Source of the DNA: Novosphingobium album (ex Liu et al. 2023)
GTDB lineage: Bacteria; Pseudomonadota; Alphaproteobacteria; Sphingomonadales; Sphingomonadaceae
Direction of reading: 5' to 3'
NCBI RefSeq assembly: GCF_029076845.1
Contig: NZ_JARESE010000065.1
Location: 1-40,387 of the forward strand
Length of the DNA: 40,387 nt
The position numbers and the translations under genes were made by a program. How positions within the stretch are numbered: position 1 is the first letter of the stretch; every line of letters begins with the position of its first letter. The notes under the pieces are model-generated. The model was not told where the DNA came from. It did not search any database and saw only the letters and a list, made by a program, of their open reading frames with translations. Positions 30,804-40,387 of this stretch are shown here, one piece after another.

Positions 30804-31820
30804 ATGAAGCCGCTTCCCCCCGCCCCCGAACTGAAGCCGATCGCGGTCGGACCCGTGACGATCGACTGCCCGGTGATCCTGGCGCCGATGACCGGCGTCA
30901 CCGATCTGCCGTTCCGCAAGATGGTTCGCCGCTTCGGCTCGGGGCTCAACGTCACCGAGATGATCGCCAGCCCGGCCGCCATCCGCGAGACGCGCCAGTC
31001 GATCCAGAAGGCGGCGTGGGACGCGGCCGAGGAGCCGGTGTCCATGCAGCTTGTCGGCTGCGAGCCGGCGCAGATGGCCGAGGCGGCCCGGCTCAGCGCC
31101 GATCGCGGCGCCGCGATCATCGACATCAACATGGGCTGCCCGGTGCGCAAGGTGGTCAATGGCGAGGCCGGATCGGCGCTGATGCGCGACCTGAAGCTCG
31201 CCGCCAGCCTGATCGAGGCGACAGTCAAGGCGGTGGACGTGCCGGTGACGGTGAAGATGCGCATGGGCTGGTGCCATGACAGCCTGAACGCGCCCGAGCT
31301 CGCGCGGATCGCCCAGGATCTGGGCGCGCGGATGATCACCGTCCACGGCCGCACGCGCAACCAGATGTACAAGGGCGAGGCGGACTGGGGCTTTGTCCGC
31401 CAGGTCAAGGAAGCGGTGTCAGTGCCGGTGATCGTCAACGGCGATATCTGCACGATCGACGATGCTGCGCGGGCGCTGGAGCAATCGGGCGCCGATGGGG
31501 TCATGATCGGGCGCGGCGCTTACGGCCGGCCGTGGCTGCTGGCGCAAGTCATGCACTGGTGGCGTCACGGCACCACGCTGCCCGAACCGACCCTGAACCA
31601 GCAGTATGACCTGATCCTGGAGCATTACGAAGGGATGCTGGCGCTCTATGGGCATGACACCGGCGTCAGGATGGCGCGCAAGCACCTGGGCTGGTACACC
31701 AGGGGCCTGCCCGGCTCGGCTGAATTCCGCAACCGCGTGAACTTCATCGACGATGCCGGCGCCGTGGTCCGCGCGCTGGGCGAATTCTACGCGCCGTTCC
31801 GGCACCGCCAGGCGGCATGA
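30804..31820 (+). CDS. dusB: tRNA-dihydrouridine synthase, DusB/NifR3 type
   Basis: Reduces uridine in the D-loop of tRNA with FMN. The 338-residue protein has ILAPMTGVTDLPFR near the N-terminus, the catalytic Cys in INMGCPVRKV, GRTRNQMYKGEADW, and an FMN phosphate loop ending DGVMIGRGAYGRPW. Its position before ntrB is the classical nifR3-ntrB-ntrC arrangement. The ntrB start overlaps its stop (ATGA). The gene has no sigma-54 type promoter in the 77-bp gap upstream that I could recognise. Confidence 0.95.
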   Translation: MKPLPPAPELKPIAVGPVTIDCPVILAPMTGVTDLPFRKMVRRFGSGLNVTEMIASPAAIRETRQSIQKAAWDAAEEPVSMQLVGCEPAQMAEAARLSADRGAAIIDINMGCPVRKVVNGEAGSALMRDLKLAASLIEATVKAVDVPVTVKMRMGWCHDSLNAPELARIAQDLGARMITVHGRTRNQMYKGEADWGFVRQVKEAVSVPVIVNGDICTIDDAARALEQSGADGVMIGRGAYGRPWLLAQVMHWWRHGTTLPEPTLNQQYDLILEHYEGMLALYGHDTGVRMARKHLGWYTRGLPGSAEFRNRVNFIDDAGAVVRALGEFYAPFRHRQAA

Positions 31821-32937
31821 CCGTAGCGACGACCGTTCCGACGGCGAACCGCCAGCTCGCCAGCCTGCCCCATGCCGTCGTCCTGCTCGAACCGGGCCTG
31901 ACGATCGCTTCGGCCAATCCGGCGGCGGAACAGTTCTTCGGCCAGAGCCTGCGGCGCATCGCCGGGCAGAAGCTGGTCGACGTGCTCTCGCTTTCCGATC
32001 CCCGGCTGCTCGAACGGCTGAACGACTTCGAGACACCGGTATCCGCGCGCGAGATCGTCGTCGCGGTGAAGGGCAGGGGCCCCCGGCGGATCGACATCAA
32101 TGTCGCCCCGGTGGCCGATACGCCCGGCTGGCAAATCCTGACGATCCAGGACGCCAGCGCCAGCGACGCGCTGGGCGATGACGCGGGCGGGCCGGACAAC
32201 GCCGTGCTGCGCGGCCCGGAAATCATGGCGCACGAGATCAAGAACCCGCTGGCCGGGATTCGCGGCGCGGCCCAGCTTCTGGCCCGCCGGATCGACGAGC
32301 GCGACCGCGCGCTGACCGACCTCATCACCTCCGAAGTCGATCGCATCGCCACCCTGATCGACCAGATGCAGAAGCTCAGCCGCCGCACCGCGCCGCCGGT
32401 GGAGCCGTGCAACCTACACGAAGCCGCCCGCCGCGCGATCGACGTGCTGAACGCGGCCGACGCCACCCGCCCGCGCGGCCCGCGCATCGAGGAGGAATTC
32501 GATCCCTCGCTGCCGGCCGTGCTGGGCAGTCCCGACGGGCTGGTGCAGATCATGATCAACCTGCTGTCCAACGCCTGCGAGGCAAGCCAGGGATCGCCGG
32601 GCGGGCGCGTCGTCATCCGCACGCGCTTTGCCAGCGGCCTGCAGCTTCACTCCAGCGTTTCGGGCAAGCCGCTGCGGCTGCCAGTGGAATTGCGGGTCAG
32701 CGACAATGGCCCCGGTGTCGATCCGGCGATGCGCGAACACATCTTCGAGCCTTTCGTCACCACCAAGAAGACCGGGCAGGGCCTGGGCCTGCCGCTGGTG
32801 CGCAAGCTGGTGCGCGACATGAACGGGCGCATCAGCCACGAGCGCGACGAAGGCACGGGCTGGACGCATTTCCGCGTTCACCTGCCGCTAGCGCGCGAGA
32901 TGCGCAGCCGCGTGACGCGTACGAAGAAGGTGCCGGC

Positions 32938-32941
<4 letters not shown>
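31817..32941 (+). CDS. ntrB: Nitrogen sensor histidine kinase NtrB
   Basis: Soluble histidine kinase that phosphorylates NtrC when nitrogen is scarce. The 374-residue protein has an N-terminal PAS-like domain (about 10-115), the phospho-acceptor H139 in MAHEIKNPLAGIRGAAQ, and a C-terminal ATPase domain with N, G1 and G2 boxes (MINLLSNACEA, VSDNGPGVDP, TGQGLGLPL). No membrane segments are present. The start overlaps the dusB stop, and its own stop overlaps ntrC (ATGA), so the genes are coupled. Confidence 0.95.
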
Positions 32942-34353
<1,412 letters not shown>

Positions 34354-34414
34354 TTGAGGCAGGAGCGAATTGGGGCTTGCAGCCAGGCAACAGGGGTGTT
34401 GTAACGAGGCAACG

Positions 34415-36637
34415 ATGAACCAGGTTTCACCCACACGCCGTACCTGGCCGCGATGGTGGCGGCGTATGCAGGTCGCGGCGCGCCGGGCGAACCTGTTCGC
34501 GGTGATCGAAGCGCTGTCGATCGTCGCCTTCCTGGCGATGACCGCCATCACCTGGGCCGCGCTCAACGAAAGCGCGGATCGCAGCGAATTGCTGCCGTCC
34601 TATCTCACCGCCACGCTGCTGATCGGCTCGCTGGTGCCGGCCATGGCGATCCTGGTCCTGCTGGGGCGGCGCATGGCCTTGCGCCGCGCGGCCGAAACCT
34701 CGGGCGGCACGGGCCAGATGCACGTGCGGCTGGTGTTCTTCTTCTCGCTGATCGCCTCGATCCCGACGCTGCTGGTGGTGATCTTCGCCTCCTGGCTGTT
34801 CCAGTCGGGCGTCGAGTTCTGGTTTTCGGACAGTTCGCGCGGGCTGCTGGAAAACGCGAACAAGCTGGCGCGCGGCTATTACGGGCAGGCGCAGCGCGAC
34901 GTGGGCTACGAATCGCTCGGCATGGCCGGGGACATCGGCACTTATCTGAGCCAGGGCCCGATCACGAGCCCGCGCTTCGCCGAGGGTTTTTCCTACCAGG
35001 TGCTCAACCGCAAGCTGACCGAGGCAGCGATTCTCCAGCGCGGGCCGGATGGAAGCCTGAGCACTGCGGCCATCGTCGTGCCCGAAGGCAAGCCGAGTGA
35101 AAACAAGATCCCCGCCCAGACGCTGGACCGGCTGGCCAAGGGCGAGCCGATGGTGGTGACGGCGAACGCCAACAAGATCGAGGCCGTCGTCCCGATCGAC
35201 CGCGAGACCGGCGTCTATCTCTACACCGCGCGCAGTTCCGACCTTCTCGCCTTCAGCCAGGGCCAGCGGGCCGAGAACATCGTCCAGGCCTATGAAGTGC
35301 TGACCCGGCGGGCCAGAGTGCTGCAATTGCGCTTCAACGTCGCGCTGTTCGTCGCCTCGCTGGCGCTGGTCGGTCTGTCGGTCTGGTTCGCACTGCGCTT
35401 CGCCGACCGGCAAGTGAAACCGCTGTACGAACTGGTCGATGCCGCCCGGCGCGTGGGCAGCGGCAATTTCGCGCTGCGCATCCTGGGGCGTACCGGATCG
35501 GACGAGATCGGCCTGCTCAACCGCGCCTTCAACCGCATGACCGCGCAGATCGAGAAGCAGACGCAGGCACTGCTGGGCGCCAACCAGCAATTGCAGGAAC
35601 GCCGCGCCTTCATCGAGGCGGTGCTCGAATCGGTCACTTCGGGGATCATCTCGATCGACGGTGAGGGCCATATCCTGCTGATCAACAGCACCGCGCAGAA
35701 ATTGCTGCTCGATCCCGGCGAGCCCGGCCCGGTGGGCCTCTCGCTGGGCGAACTGGCGCCGCAGATCGCGGCGCTGGCCGAATCCGACGCATCGGGCGGC
35801 ATCGTGCAGTACAACAAGCACGGCGAACTGCTGACGCTGGCGATCAAGACGAGCCGCGACCGCACCGGCCATGTCATCACGTTCGAGGACATCACCCGCC
35901 AGTTGCTCGACCAGCGGCAAGCCGCCTGGTCCGACGTAGCGCGGCGCATCGCGCACGAGATCAAGAACCCGCTGACGCCGATCCAGCTTGCGACCGAGCG
36001 CCTCAGCCGCCGCTACCGCAAGCAGATCGTGGACAATCCCGAGTTGTTCGAGGATCTGACCCGCACGATCATCCGCCAGGTGGGCGATCTGCGGAAAATG
36101 GTCGACGAGTTCTCCTCGTTCGCGCGGCTGCCCAAGCCGGTGTTCCGCGCCGAGGACCCGGTGTCACTCACGCGCCAGGCGCTGTTCCTGCAGGAAGTGG
36201 CGCGGCCCGACATCGCCTTCGCCTTCACCAGCGATCCCGGCATCGGCCGCATCGCCTGCGATCGCCATCAATTCGGGCAGGCGATGACGAATGTTCTCAA
36301 GAATGCGGTGGAAGCCATTGAAACCAAGGAAAGAGAAGCCGATGAAGGCTATTCCGGCCGGATCGCCGTGGAAGTGCGCGAAGCCGGCGAATCGATCCTC
36401 GTGCGCATCACCGACAATGGCATCGGCCTGTCGCAGGATCGCGAGAGGATCATCGAGCCATACGTCACCACCCGCGAGAAGGGCACGGGCCTGGGCCTCG
36501 CCATCGTCAACAAGATCGTCGAGGAGCACGGCGGGGAAATGACGTTCACGCCCGCGCAAGGCGGGGGAACCACAGTGACCATGCGGTTCGCCGCCGATCC
36601 GCTCCACCAGGGTCGCAGCTCGGAAGCCGCCGAATGA
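34415..36637 (+). CDS. ntrY: Membrane sensor histidine kinase NtrY
   Basis: Senses an envelope or redox/nitrogen signal and phosphorylates NtrX. The 740-residue protein has three membrane helices near the N-terminus (about 27-47, 58-80, 101-121), a periplasmic loop (about 122-300), and a fourth helix (about 305-327). HAMP (about 330-380) and PAS (about 390-500) domains follow, then the phospho-acceptor H514 (ARRIAHEIKNPLTPIQ) and the ATPase domain (ITDNGIGL, EKGTGLGLAIVNKI). The ATG at 34415 follows GAGGC; an upstream in-frame start at 34370 is less likely. Confidence 0.94.
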   Translation: MNQVSPTRRTWPRWWRRMQVAARRANLFAVIEALSIVAFLAMTAITWAALNESADRSELLPSYLTATLLIGSLVPAMAILVLLGRRMALRRAAETSGGTGQMHVRLVFFFSLIASIPTLLVVIFASWLFQSGVEFWFSDSSRGLLENANKLARGYYGQAQRDVGYESLGMAGDIGTYLSQGPITSPRFAEGFSYQVLNRKLTEAAILQRGPDGSLSTAAIVVPEGKPSENKIPAQTLDRLAKGEPMVVTANANKIEAVVPIDRETGVYLYTARSSDLLAFSQGQRAENIVQAYEVLTRRARVLQLRFNVALFVASLALVGLSVWFALRFADRQVKPLYELVDAARRVGSGNFALRILGRTGSDEIGLLNRAFNRMTAQIEKQTQALLGANQQLQERRAFIEAVLESVTSGIISIDGEGHILLINSTAQKLLLDPGEPGPVGLSLGELAPQIAALAESDASGGIVQYNKHGELLTLAIKTSRDRTGHVITFEDITRQLLDQRQAAWSDVARRIAHEIKNPLTPIQLATERLSRRYRKQIVDNPELFEDLTRTIIRQVGDLRKMVDEFSSFARLPKPVFRAEDPVSLTRQALFLQEVARPDIAFAFTSDPGIGRIACDRHQFGQAMTNVLKNAVEAIETKEREADEGYSGRIAVEVREAGESILVRITDNGIGLSQDRERIIEPYVTTREKGTGLGLAIVNKIVEEHGGEMTFTPAQGGGTTVTMRFAADPLHQGRSSEAAE

Positions 36638-36659
36638 CATTCAACGCGAAGAAGATCCC

Positions 36660-38057
36660 ATGGCCCTCGATATCCTCATAGTCGATGACGAACGCGACAT
36701 TCGCGAACTGGTCGCCGGTGTGCTGAGCGACGAGGGGTACGATTGCCGCACCGCCGGTGACAGCGCCGCCGCGCTGGCCGCGGTGGACGATCGCCGCCCC
36801 TCGCTGGTGCTGCTCGACGTCTGGCTGCACGGCAGCCCGATGGACGGGCTCGAAGTGCTCGACGCGATCAAGGCGCGCGAACCCGAGCTGCCGGTGATCA
36901 TCTTTTCCGGCCACGGCAATATCGACACCGCCGTGGCGGCGATCGGGCGCGGCGCGGTCGATTTCATCGAAAAACCGTTCGAGGCGGAAAAGCTGCTCCA
37001 CCTCGTCGGGAAGGCCACCGAGACCGAACGGCTGCGGCGCGAGAACGCCCAGTTGCGGCAGGACCATTCCACCGGGGAGGAATTCACCGGCAGCAGCGCG
37101 GCGATCAACCACGTGCGCGCGACGCTGAAGCGGGTGGCCAACACCGGCAGCCGCCTGCTGATCTCCGGCCCGGCCGGCGCCGGCAAGGAAGTGGCCGCGC
37201 GCCTGCTTCATTCGTGGAGCCCGCGCGCGGGCAACGCCTTCGTCAGCGTCAATTCGGCGCGAATCACGCCCGAACGCTTCGAGCAGGAACTGTTCGGCGA
37301 GGAGGCGGACGGCAGCCTGGTGCGGCCGGGCCTGCTGGAGATGGCCGATGGCGGCACGCTCTATCTCGATGAAGTGGCCGACATGCCGCTGTCCACCCAG
37401 GCGCGCATCCTGCGCGTGCTGACCGATCAGGCCTTCGTCCGGGTGGGCGGATCGCGCCAGATCCGCGTCGACGTGCGCGTGGTCTCGTCCACCTCGCGCG
37501 ATCTGGAAAAGGAGATCCTGGAGCGGCGTTTCCGCGAGGATCTGTTCTACCGGCTCAACGTCGTGCCCGTCAGCGTGCCCGCGCTGCGCGACCGGCGCGA
37601 CGACATTCCCGCGCTGGTCGACCACTTCTTCACCCGCTACGCCGCCGAGCAGGGGGTATCGCCGCCCGAAGTCAGCGCCGAGGCGATGACCGCGCTCCAG
37701 GCCTACGAATGGCCGGGCAACGTGCGCCAGTTGCGCAACGTGGTGGAACGCACGGTGATCATGGCCCCGCGCGAGAAGCTGGACCGGATCGAGGCGGAAA
37801 TGCTGCCGCCCGAGATCTTCAGCGCGCGCGTGCAAGGCGATTCGCGCGTCTCGGTGATGATGAGCGCGCCGCTGCGCGAAGCGCGCGAAAGCTTTGAGCG
37901 TGAGTATCTGCGCGTGCAGATTCGCCGCTTTTCGGGTAACATCTCAAAGACTGCCTCGTTCATCGGCATGGAACGGTCGGCGCTGCACCGCAAGCTCAAG
38001 CTGCTTGGCATGTCCGAGCGGAAAGATACTGATAACGAAGAGGAAGACGGCGAGTAA
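36660..38057 (+). CDS. ntrX: Response regulator NtrX lacking the sigma-54 contact motif
   Basis: NtrC-family regulator paired with NtrY. The 465-residue protein has a receiver domain with D53 (LVLLDVWLHG), an AAA+ domain with Walker A GPAGAGKE and Walker B LYLDEVAD, and a Fis-like helix-turn-helix (ISKTASFIGMERSALHRKLKLL). The loop that carries GAFTGA in NtrC is shortened here: ELFGEEADGSLVRPGLLEMADGG, with no GAFTGA. Such proteins probably act at sigma-70-type promoters or as repressors rather than with sigma-54. The start is 19 bp after the last ntrY codons, with AAGAAG as ribosome site. Confidence 0.94.
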   Translation: MALDILIVDDERDIRELVAGVLSDEGYDCRTAGDSAAALAAVDDRRPSLVLLDVWLHGSPMDGLEVLDAIKAREPELPVIIFSGHGNIDTAVAAIGRGAVDFIEKPFEAEKLLHLVGKATETERLRRENAQLRQDHSTGEEFTGSSAAINHVRATLKRVANTGSRLLISGPAGAGKEVAARLLHSWSPRAGNAFVSVNSARITPERFEQELFGEEADGSLVRPGLLEMADGGTLYLDEVADMPLSTQARILRVLTDQAFVRVGGSRQIRVDVRVVSSTSRDLEKEILERRFREDLFYRLNVVPVSVPALRDRRDDIPALVDHFFTRYAAEQGVSPPEVSAEAMTALQAYEWPGNVRQLRNVVERTVIMAPREKLDRIEAEMLPPEIFSARVQGDSRVSVMMSAPLREARESFEREYLRVQIRRFSGNISKTASFIGMERSALHRKLKLLGMSERKDTDNEEEDGE

Positions 38058-38183
38058 GGATAGCGCATTTTTCGCGTTTACTGCACTGCAGCAAGTCAGT
38101 AGATTCGCTGTGCCACCGGCTCGGCCATCAGGTCGGGCCAGATTGCGGACCGCAGTGGCGGCCGCCAAGAATAGGAGAAAGTT

Positions 38184-38759
38184 ATGGCTGGACGTACTCT
38201 TTCAGCTCGGCCGAAGCCGGCATCGGCGCCGGAAACCGCTTCCGCTCCGGCAGAAGCCCTGACCCCGCAGCTGAGCGGGAAGCCGGGGCAGAACCTTCAG
38301 GACCAGTTCCTCAACCTCCTGCGCAAGAACAAGACGCCTGTCACCATGTTCCTGGTGAAAGGCGTGAAGCTGCAGGGAATCGTCACCTGGTTCGACAATT
38401 TCTCGATCCTGCTGCGCCGCGATGGCCAGTCGCAGCTTGTCTACAAGCACGCGATCTCCACGATCATGCCCAGCACGCCGATCGACGTCCGCCCCTTCGC
38501 GGGCGTGGGCGACACGGGCAAGAAAGTGCGGCTGCTGCAGGACGTATTCCTCTCCAGCATCCGCGATGCCGGCGTGCAGGTAACGATGTTCCTGATCAAC
38601 GGCGTGATGCTGCAAGGGCGCGTCGCGGCCTATGACCTGTTCTGCATGTTGCTGGAACGCGAAGGCTATGTGCAGCTGGCCTACAAACATGCCGTTTCGA
38701 CGATTCAGCCGGTGACGCCGGTCGATCTGCAGTCGCATGAAGACAGCGAAGAGGACTGA
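38184..38759 (+). CDS. hfq: Tandem Hfq: two Sm domains in one chain
   Basis: RNA chaperone that pairs small RNAs with mRNAs. The 191-residue protein is about twice the normal length. Domain 1 (about 35-101) starts QNLQDQFLNLL and has VYKHAIST. Domain 2 (about 114-181) starts LLQDVFLSSI and has AYKHAVST. Both keep the proximal-face Q, D, F and KH residues. Domain 2 has lost the rim patch (R127-D-A-G) and the distal Lys (M142 in place of Lys). An Ala/Pro-rich N-terminal extension (1-33) and an acidic tail frame it. The ribosome site AGGAGA lies 6 nt upstream. Three chains could form a six-lobed ring. It precedes hflX, as in many bacteria. Confidence 0.95.
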   Translation: MAGRTLSARPKPASAPETASAPAEALTPQLSGKPGQNLQDQFLNLLRKNKTPVTMFLVKGVKLQGIVTWFDNFSILLRRDGQSQLVYKHAISTIMPSTPIDVRPFAGVGDTGKKVRLLQDVFLSSIRDAGVQVTMFLINGVMLQGRVAAYDLFCMLLEREGYVQLAYKHAVSTIQPVTPVDLQSHEDSEED

Positions 38760-38779
38760 GGGCTGAAAAGACGCGGAAC

Positions 38780-40111
38780 TTGAACGACGAACTTCAGGGT
38801 GAGGTGACTCGCGGCGCGCGGGCGCTGGTGGTCTATCCGCAAATGCGGACGAAAGGCGGCCAGGATGCCGAAGCGCGCCTGGAAGAAGCCAAGGGGCTGG
38901 CCATGGCGATCGGCCTCGTCGTGGCCGAGGCTTTCGCCATTCCCATCCGTGAGCCGCGCGCGGGCACGCTGTTCGGCGCCGGCCAGGTCGACAACATCGC
39001 CATCGCCTGCGAGCAGTCCGAAGCCGAACTGGTCGTGGTCGATGGCTCGCTTTCGGCAATCCAGCAACGCAATCTGGAAGAGCGGCTGAAGCGCAAGGTG
39101 ATCGACCGCACCGGCCTGATCCTGGAGATCTTCGGCGAGCGCGCGGCAACGGCCGAGGGCCGGCTGCAAGTCGAGCTGGCGCATCTGGATTACCAGGCCG
39201 GCCGCCTGGTGCGGAGCTGGACTCACCTGGAACGCCAGCGCGGCGGCTTCGGCTTCCTCGGCGGCCCCGGCGAGACGCAGATCGAGGCGGACCGCCGCAT
39301 GATCCGCGACCGCATGGCGCGCATCCGCCGCGAGCTGGAGCAGGTGCGTCGCACGCGCGGCTTGCATCGCGATCGGCGCGAGAAGGCGCCGTGGCCCGTC
39401 GTGGCGCTGGTCGGCTACACCAATGCCGGCAAGTCAACGCTGTTCAATCGCCTGACCGGAGCGGCGGTGATGGCCGAGGACCTGCTTTTCGCCACGCTCG
39501 ATCCGACGATGCGCGCGGTGCGGCTGCCGGGCCTTGAAAAAGCGATCCTGTCCGACACGGTGGGCTTCATTTCCGACCTGCCGACGCAGCTGGTCGCCGC
39601 TTTCCGGGCGACGCTGGAGGAAGTGACCGCCGCCGATCTCATCCTCCACGTGCGCGATATCGCCAATCCCGAAAGCGAGGCGCAGAAGCGGCAAGTGCTG
39701 GACGTGCTGGAGGAACTGGGCGTCATGGGTCGGACCGACGGCGATGAGGGGGGCGATCCGCCGATCCCGATCGTCGAAGTGTGGAACAAGTGGGATCTGC
39801 TGCCGCCTTCGCGGGCCGCCCAGCTAGAGGAAGCCATGGCCGCGCGGCCCGAGGAGATCATCGTCCCGGTCTCGGCGCTGACCGGCGCGGGTTGCGATCG
39901 CCTGCTGGAGATCGTCAGCGCCCGGCTGACCCGCGACGCGCGGTTGCATACTTTCGTGCTGCCGGCCAGCGACGGGCAGCGCATCGCGTTCCTCCATGCG
40001 CGCGGCGAAGTGGTGTCGGAGCAGCCGGCCGAGGAGGGCGCGCAGGGCCCCCAGGTGCGCTTGCAAGTGCGCCTGTCGGACCGCGAGCTAGGACGTTTTT
40101 CCGCGCTCTGA
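38780..40111 (+). CDS. hflX: GTPase HflX
   Basis: Ribosome-associated GTPase that splits stalled 70S ribosomes under stress. The 443-residue protein has an N-terminal HflX domain (1-about 190, with GTLFGAGQVDNIA and QRGGFGFLGGPGETQIE). The G domain has G1 GYTNAGKSTLFN, G3 DTVGFISDLP and G4 NKWDLL. A C-terminal segment about 370-443 follows. The start is a TTG at 38780, 20 bp after the hfq stop; the nearest upstream purine run is weak. The last 24 bp overlap the convergent mazG remnant. Confidence 0.94.
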   Translation: MNDELQGEVTRGARALVVYPQMRTKGGQDAEARLEEAKGLAMAIGLVVAEAFAIPIREPRAGTLFGAGQVDNIAIACEQSEAELVVVDGSLSAIQQRNLEERLKRKVIDRTGLILEIFGERAATAEGRLQVELAHLDYQAGRLVRSWTHLERQRGGFGFLGGPGETQIEADRRMIRDRMARIRRELEQVRRTRGLHRDRREKAPWPVVALVGYTNAGKSTLFNRLTGAAVMAEDLLFATLDPTMRAVRLPGLEKAILSDTVGFISDLPTQLVAAFRATLEEVTAADLILHVRDIANPESEAQKRQVLDVLEELGVMGRTDGDEGGDPPIPIVEVWNKWDLLPPSRAAQLEEAMAARPEEIIVPVSALTGAGCDRLLEIVSARLTRDARLHTFVLPASDGQRIAFLHARGEVVSEQPAEEGAQGPQVRLQVRLSDRELGRFSAL

Positions 40112-40336
40112 CGCCTTCACCGCTTGCCAGAGCGCTTCCTGGTCGTCGAGCGACAGCGAAGCGAAATCCTTGCCCTGGGCCGCCGCGAGCGCTTCCATCT
40201 CGCGGAACCGCCGCTCGAACTTGCGGTTGGTCGCGCGCAGCGCGTCCTCGGGCGAGATTCCGAAGCTGCGAACGATATTGACCGCGACGAACAGCACGTC
40301 GCCCGCTTCCAGCAGGCGTTCTTTGCGCGGCGACAA
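40088..40336 (-). pseudogene. mazG: 5'-truncated mazG remnant
   Basis: Only the C-terminal part of a MazG nucleoside triphosphate pyrophosphohydrolase remains: GDVLFVAVNIVRSFGISPEDALRATNRKFERRF (about residues 12-44) and a typical ending (DDQEALWQAVKA). The metal-binding EExxE part that comes earlier in MazG is missing. A TAG stop is in frame one codon before the first residue of the frame, so no longer reading is possible. The break coincides with repeats at 40327 onward. It is therefore probably inactive, unless it is expressed as a short protein from the TTG at 40336. Confidence 0.75.
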
Positions 40337-40387
40337 CTACGATGGCCGGTTGAGCGGCGACTATGATGGCCGGTAGGATCGGTTGTC
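40327..40387. mobile_element. Probable insertion-sequence end interrupting mazG
   Basis: Two related blocks lie in tandem: GCGGCGACAACTACGATGGC from 40327 and GCGGCGACTATGATGGCC from 40354, differing mainly by a 3-bp gap. GACAAC at 40332 and GTTGTC at 40382 are an outer inverted pair. Multiple repeats at the end are typical of IS21-type elements. The element runs out of the window, so its transposase is not seen. Confidence 0.5.

Overview
The window looks like a chromosomal segment of a high-GC alphaproteobacterium of the order Sphingomonadales, most likely Novosphingobium or a close relative. The support is a pyruvate dehydrogenase E1 beta with an N-terminal lipoyl domain, the dusB-ntrB-ntrC-ntrY-ntrX-hfq-hflX order, a fused IspDF, TrmFO, and an Hfq made of two Sm domains in one chain. 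The genus is inferred from gene content and not proven.

Region 1 (about 1-14,100) is accessory DNA. It holds a short catalytic-domain-only tyrosine recombinase, two small envelope-type proteins, and a Tn7/Tn5053-like transposition operon (tniA-tniB-tniQ). Next come a DUF1612-like helix-turn-helix protein and, divergent from it, a full-length tyrosine recombinase. They are followed by a coiled-coil protein and a two-pass membrane protein that diverge from a strong dyad, a zinc-ribbon membrane protein, and a mobilisation operon (MobC-like ribbon-helix-helix protein, relaxase, two small partners). No type IV secretion or coupling protein genes are present. The block is therefore best read as a mobilisable element, or the remains of several nested ones. 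It contains many near-perfect inverted repeats next to gene starts.

Region 2 (14,147-26,400) is core-like. A PAS-GGDEF-EAL protein comes first. Then come an FtsB/DivIC-like protein, pdhA-pdhB, a phytoene-synthase-fold protein and an EF-hand protein. These face a convergent gyrA-DUF952-trmFO operon on the minus strand. A periplasmic repeat protein follows, closed by a textbook intrinsic terminator.

Region 3 (26,419-30,726) holds a beta carbonic anhydrase divergent from lipA and a Coq10/RatA-type protein. These converge on a minus-strand operon of ispDF, a secreted protein and cinA/pncC. LipA would build the lipoyl cofactor that the PdhB lipoyl domain carries.

Region 4 (30,804-40,111) is the nitrogen/redox regulatory block dusB-ntrB-ntrC-ntrY-ntrX, with overlapping stops and starts early in the operon, then hfq-hflX. 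NtrC keeps the sigma-54 contact motif and NtrX has lost it. At the right edge mazG survives only as its C-terminal part, next to repeats that look like the end of an insertion sequence running out of the window.
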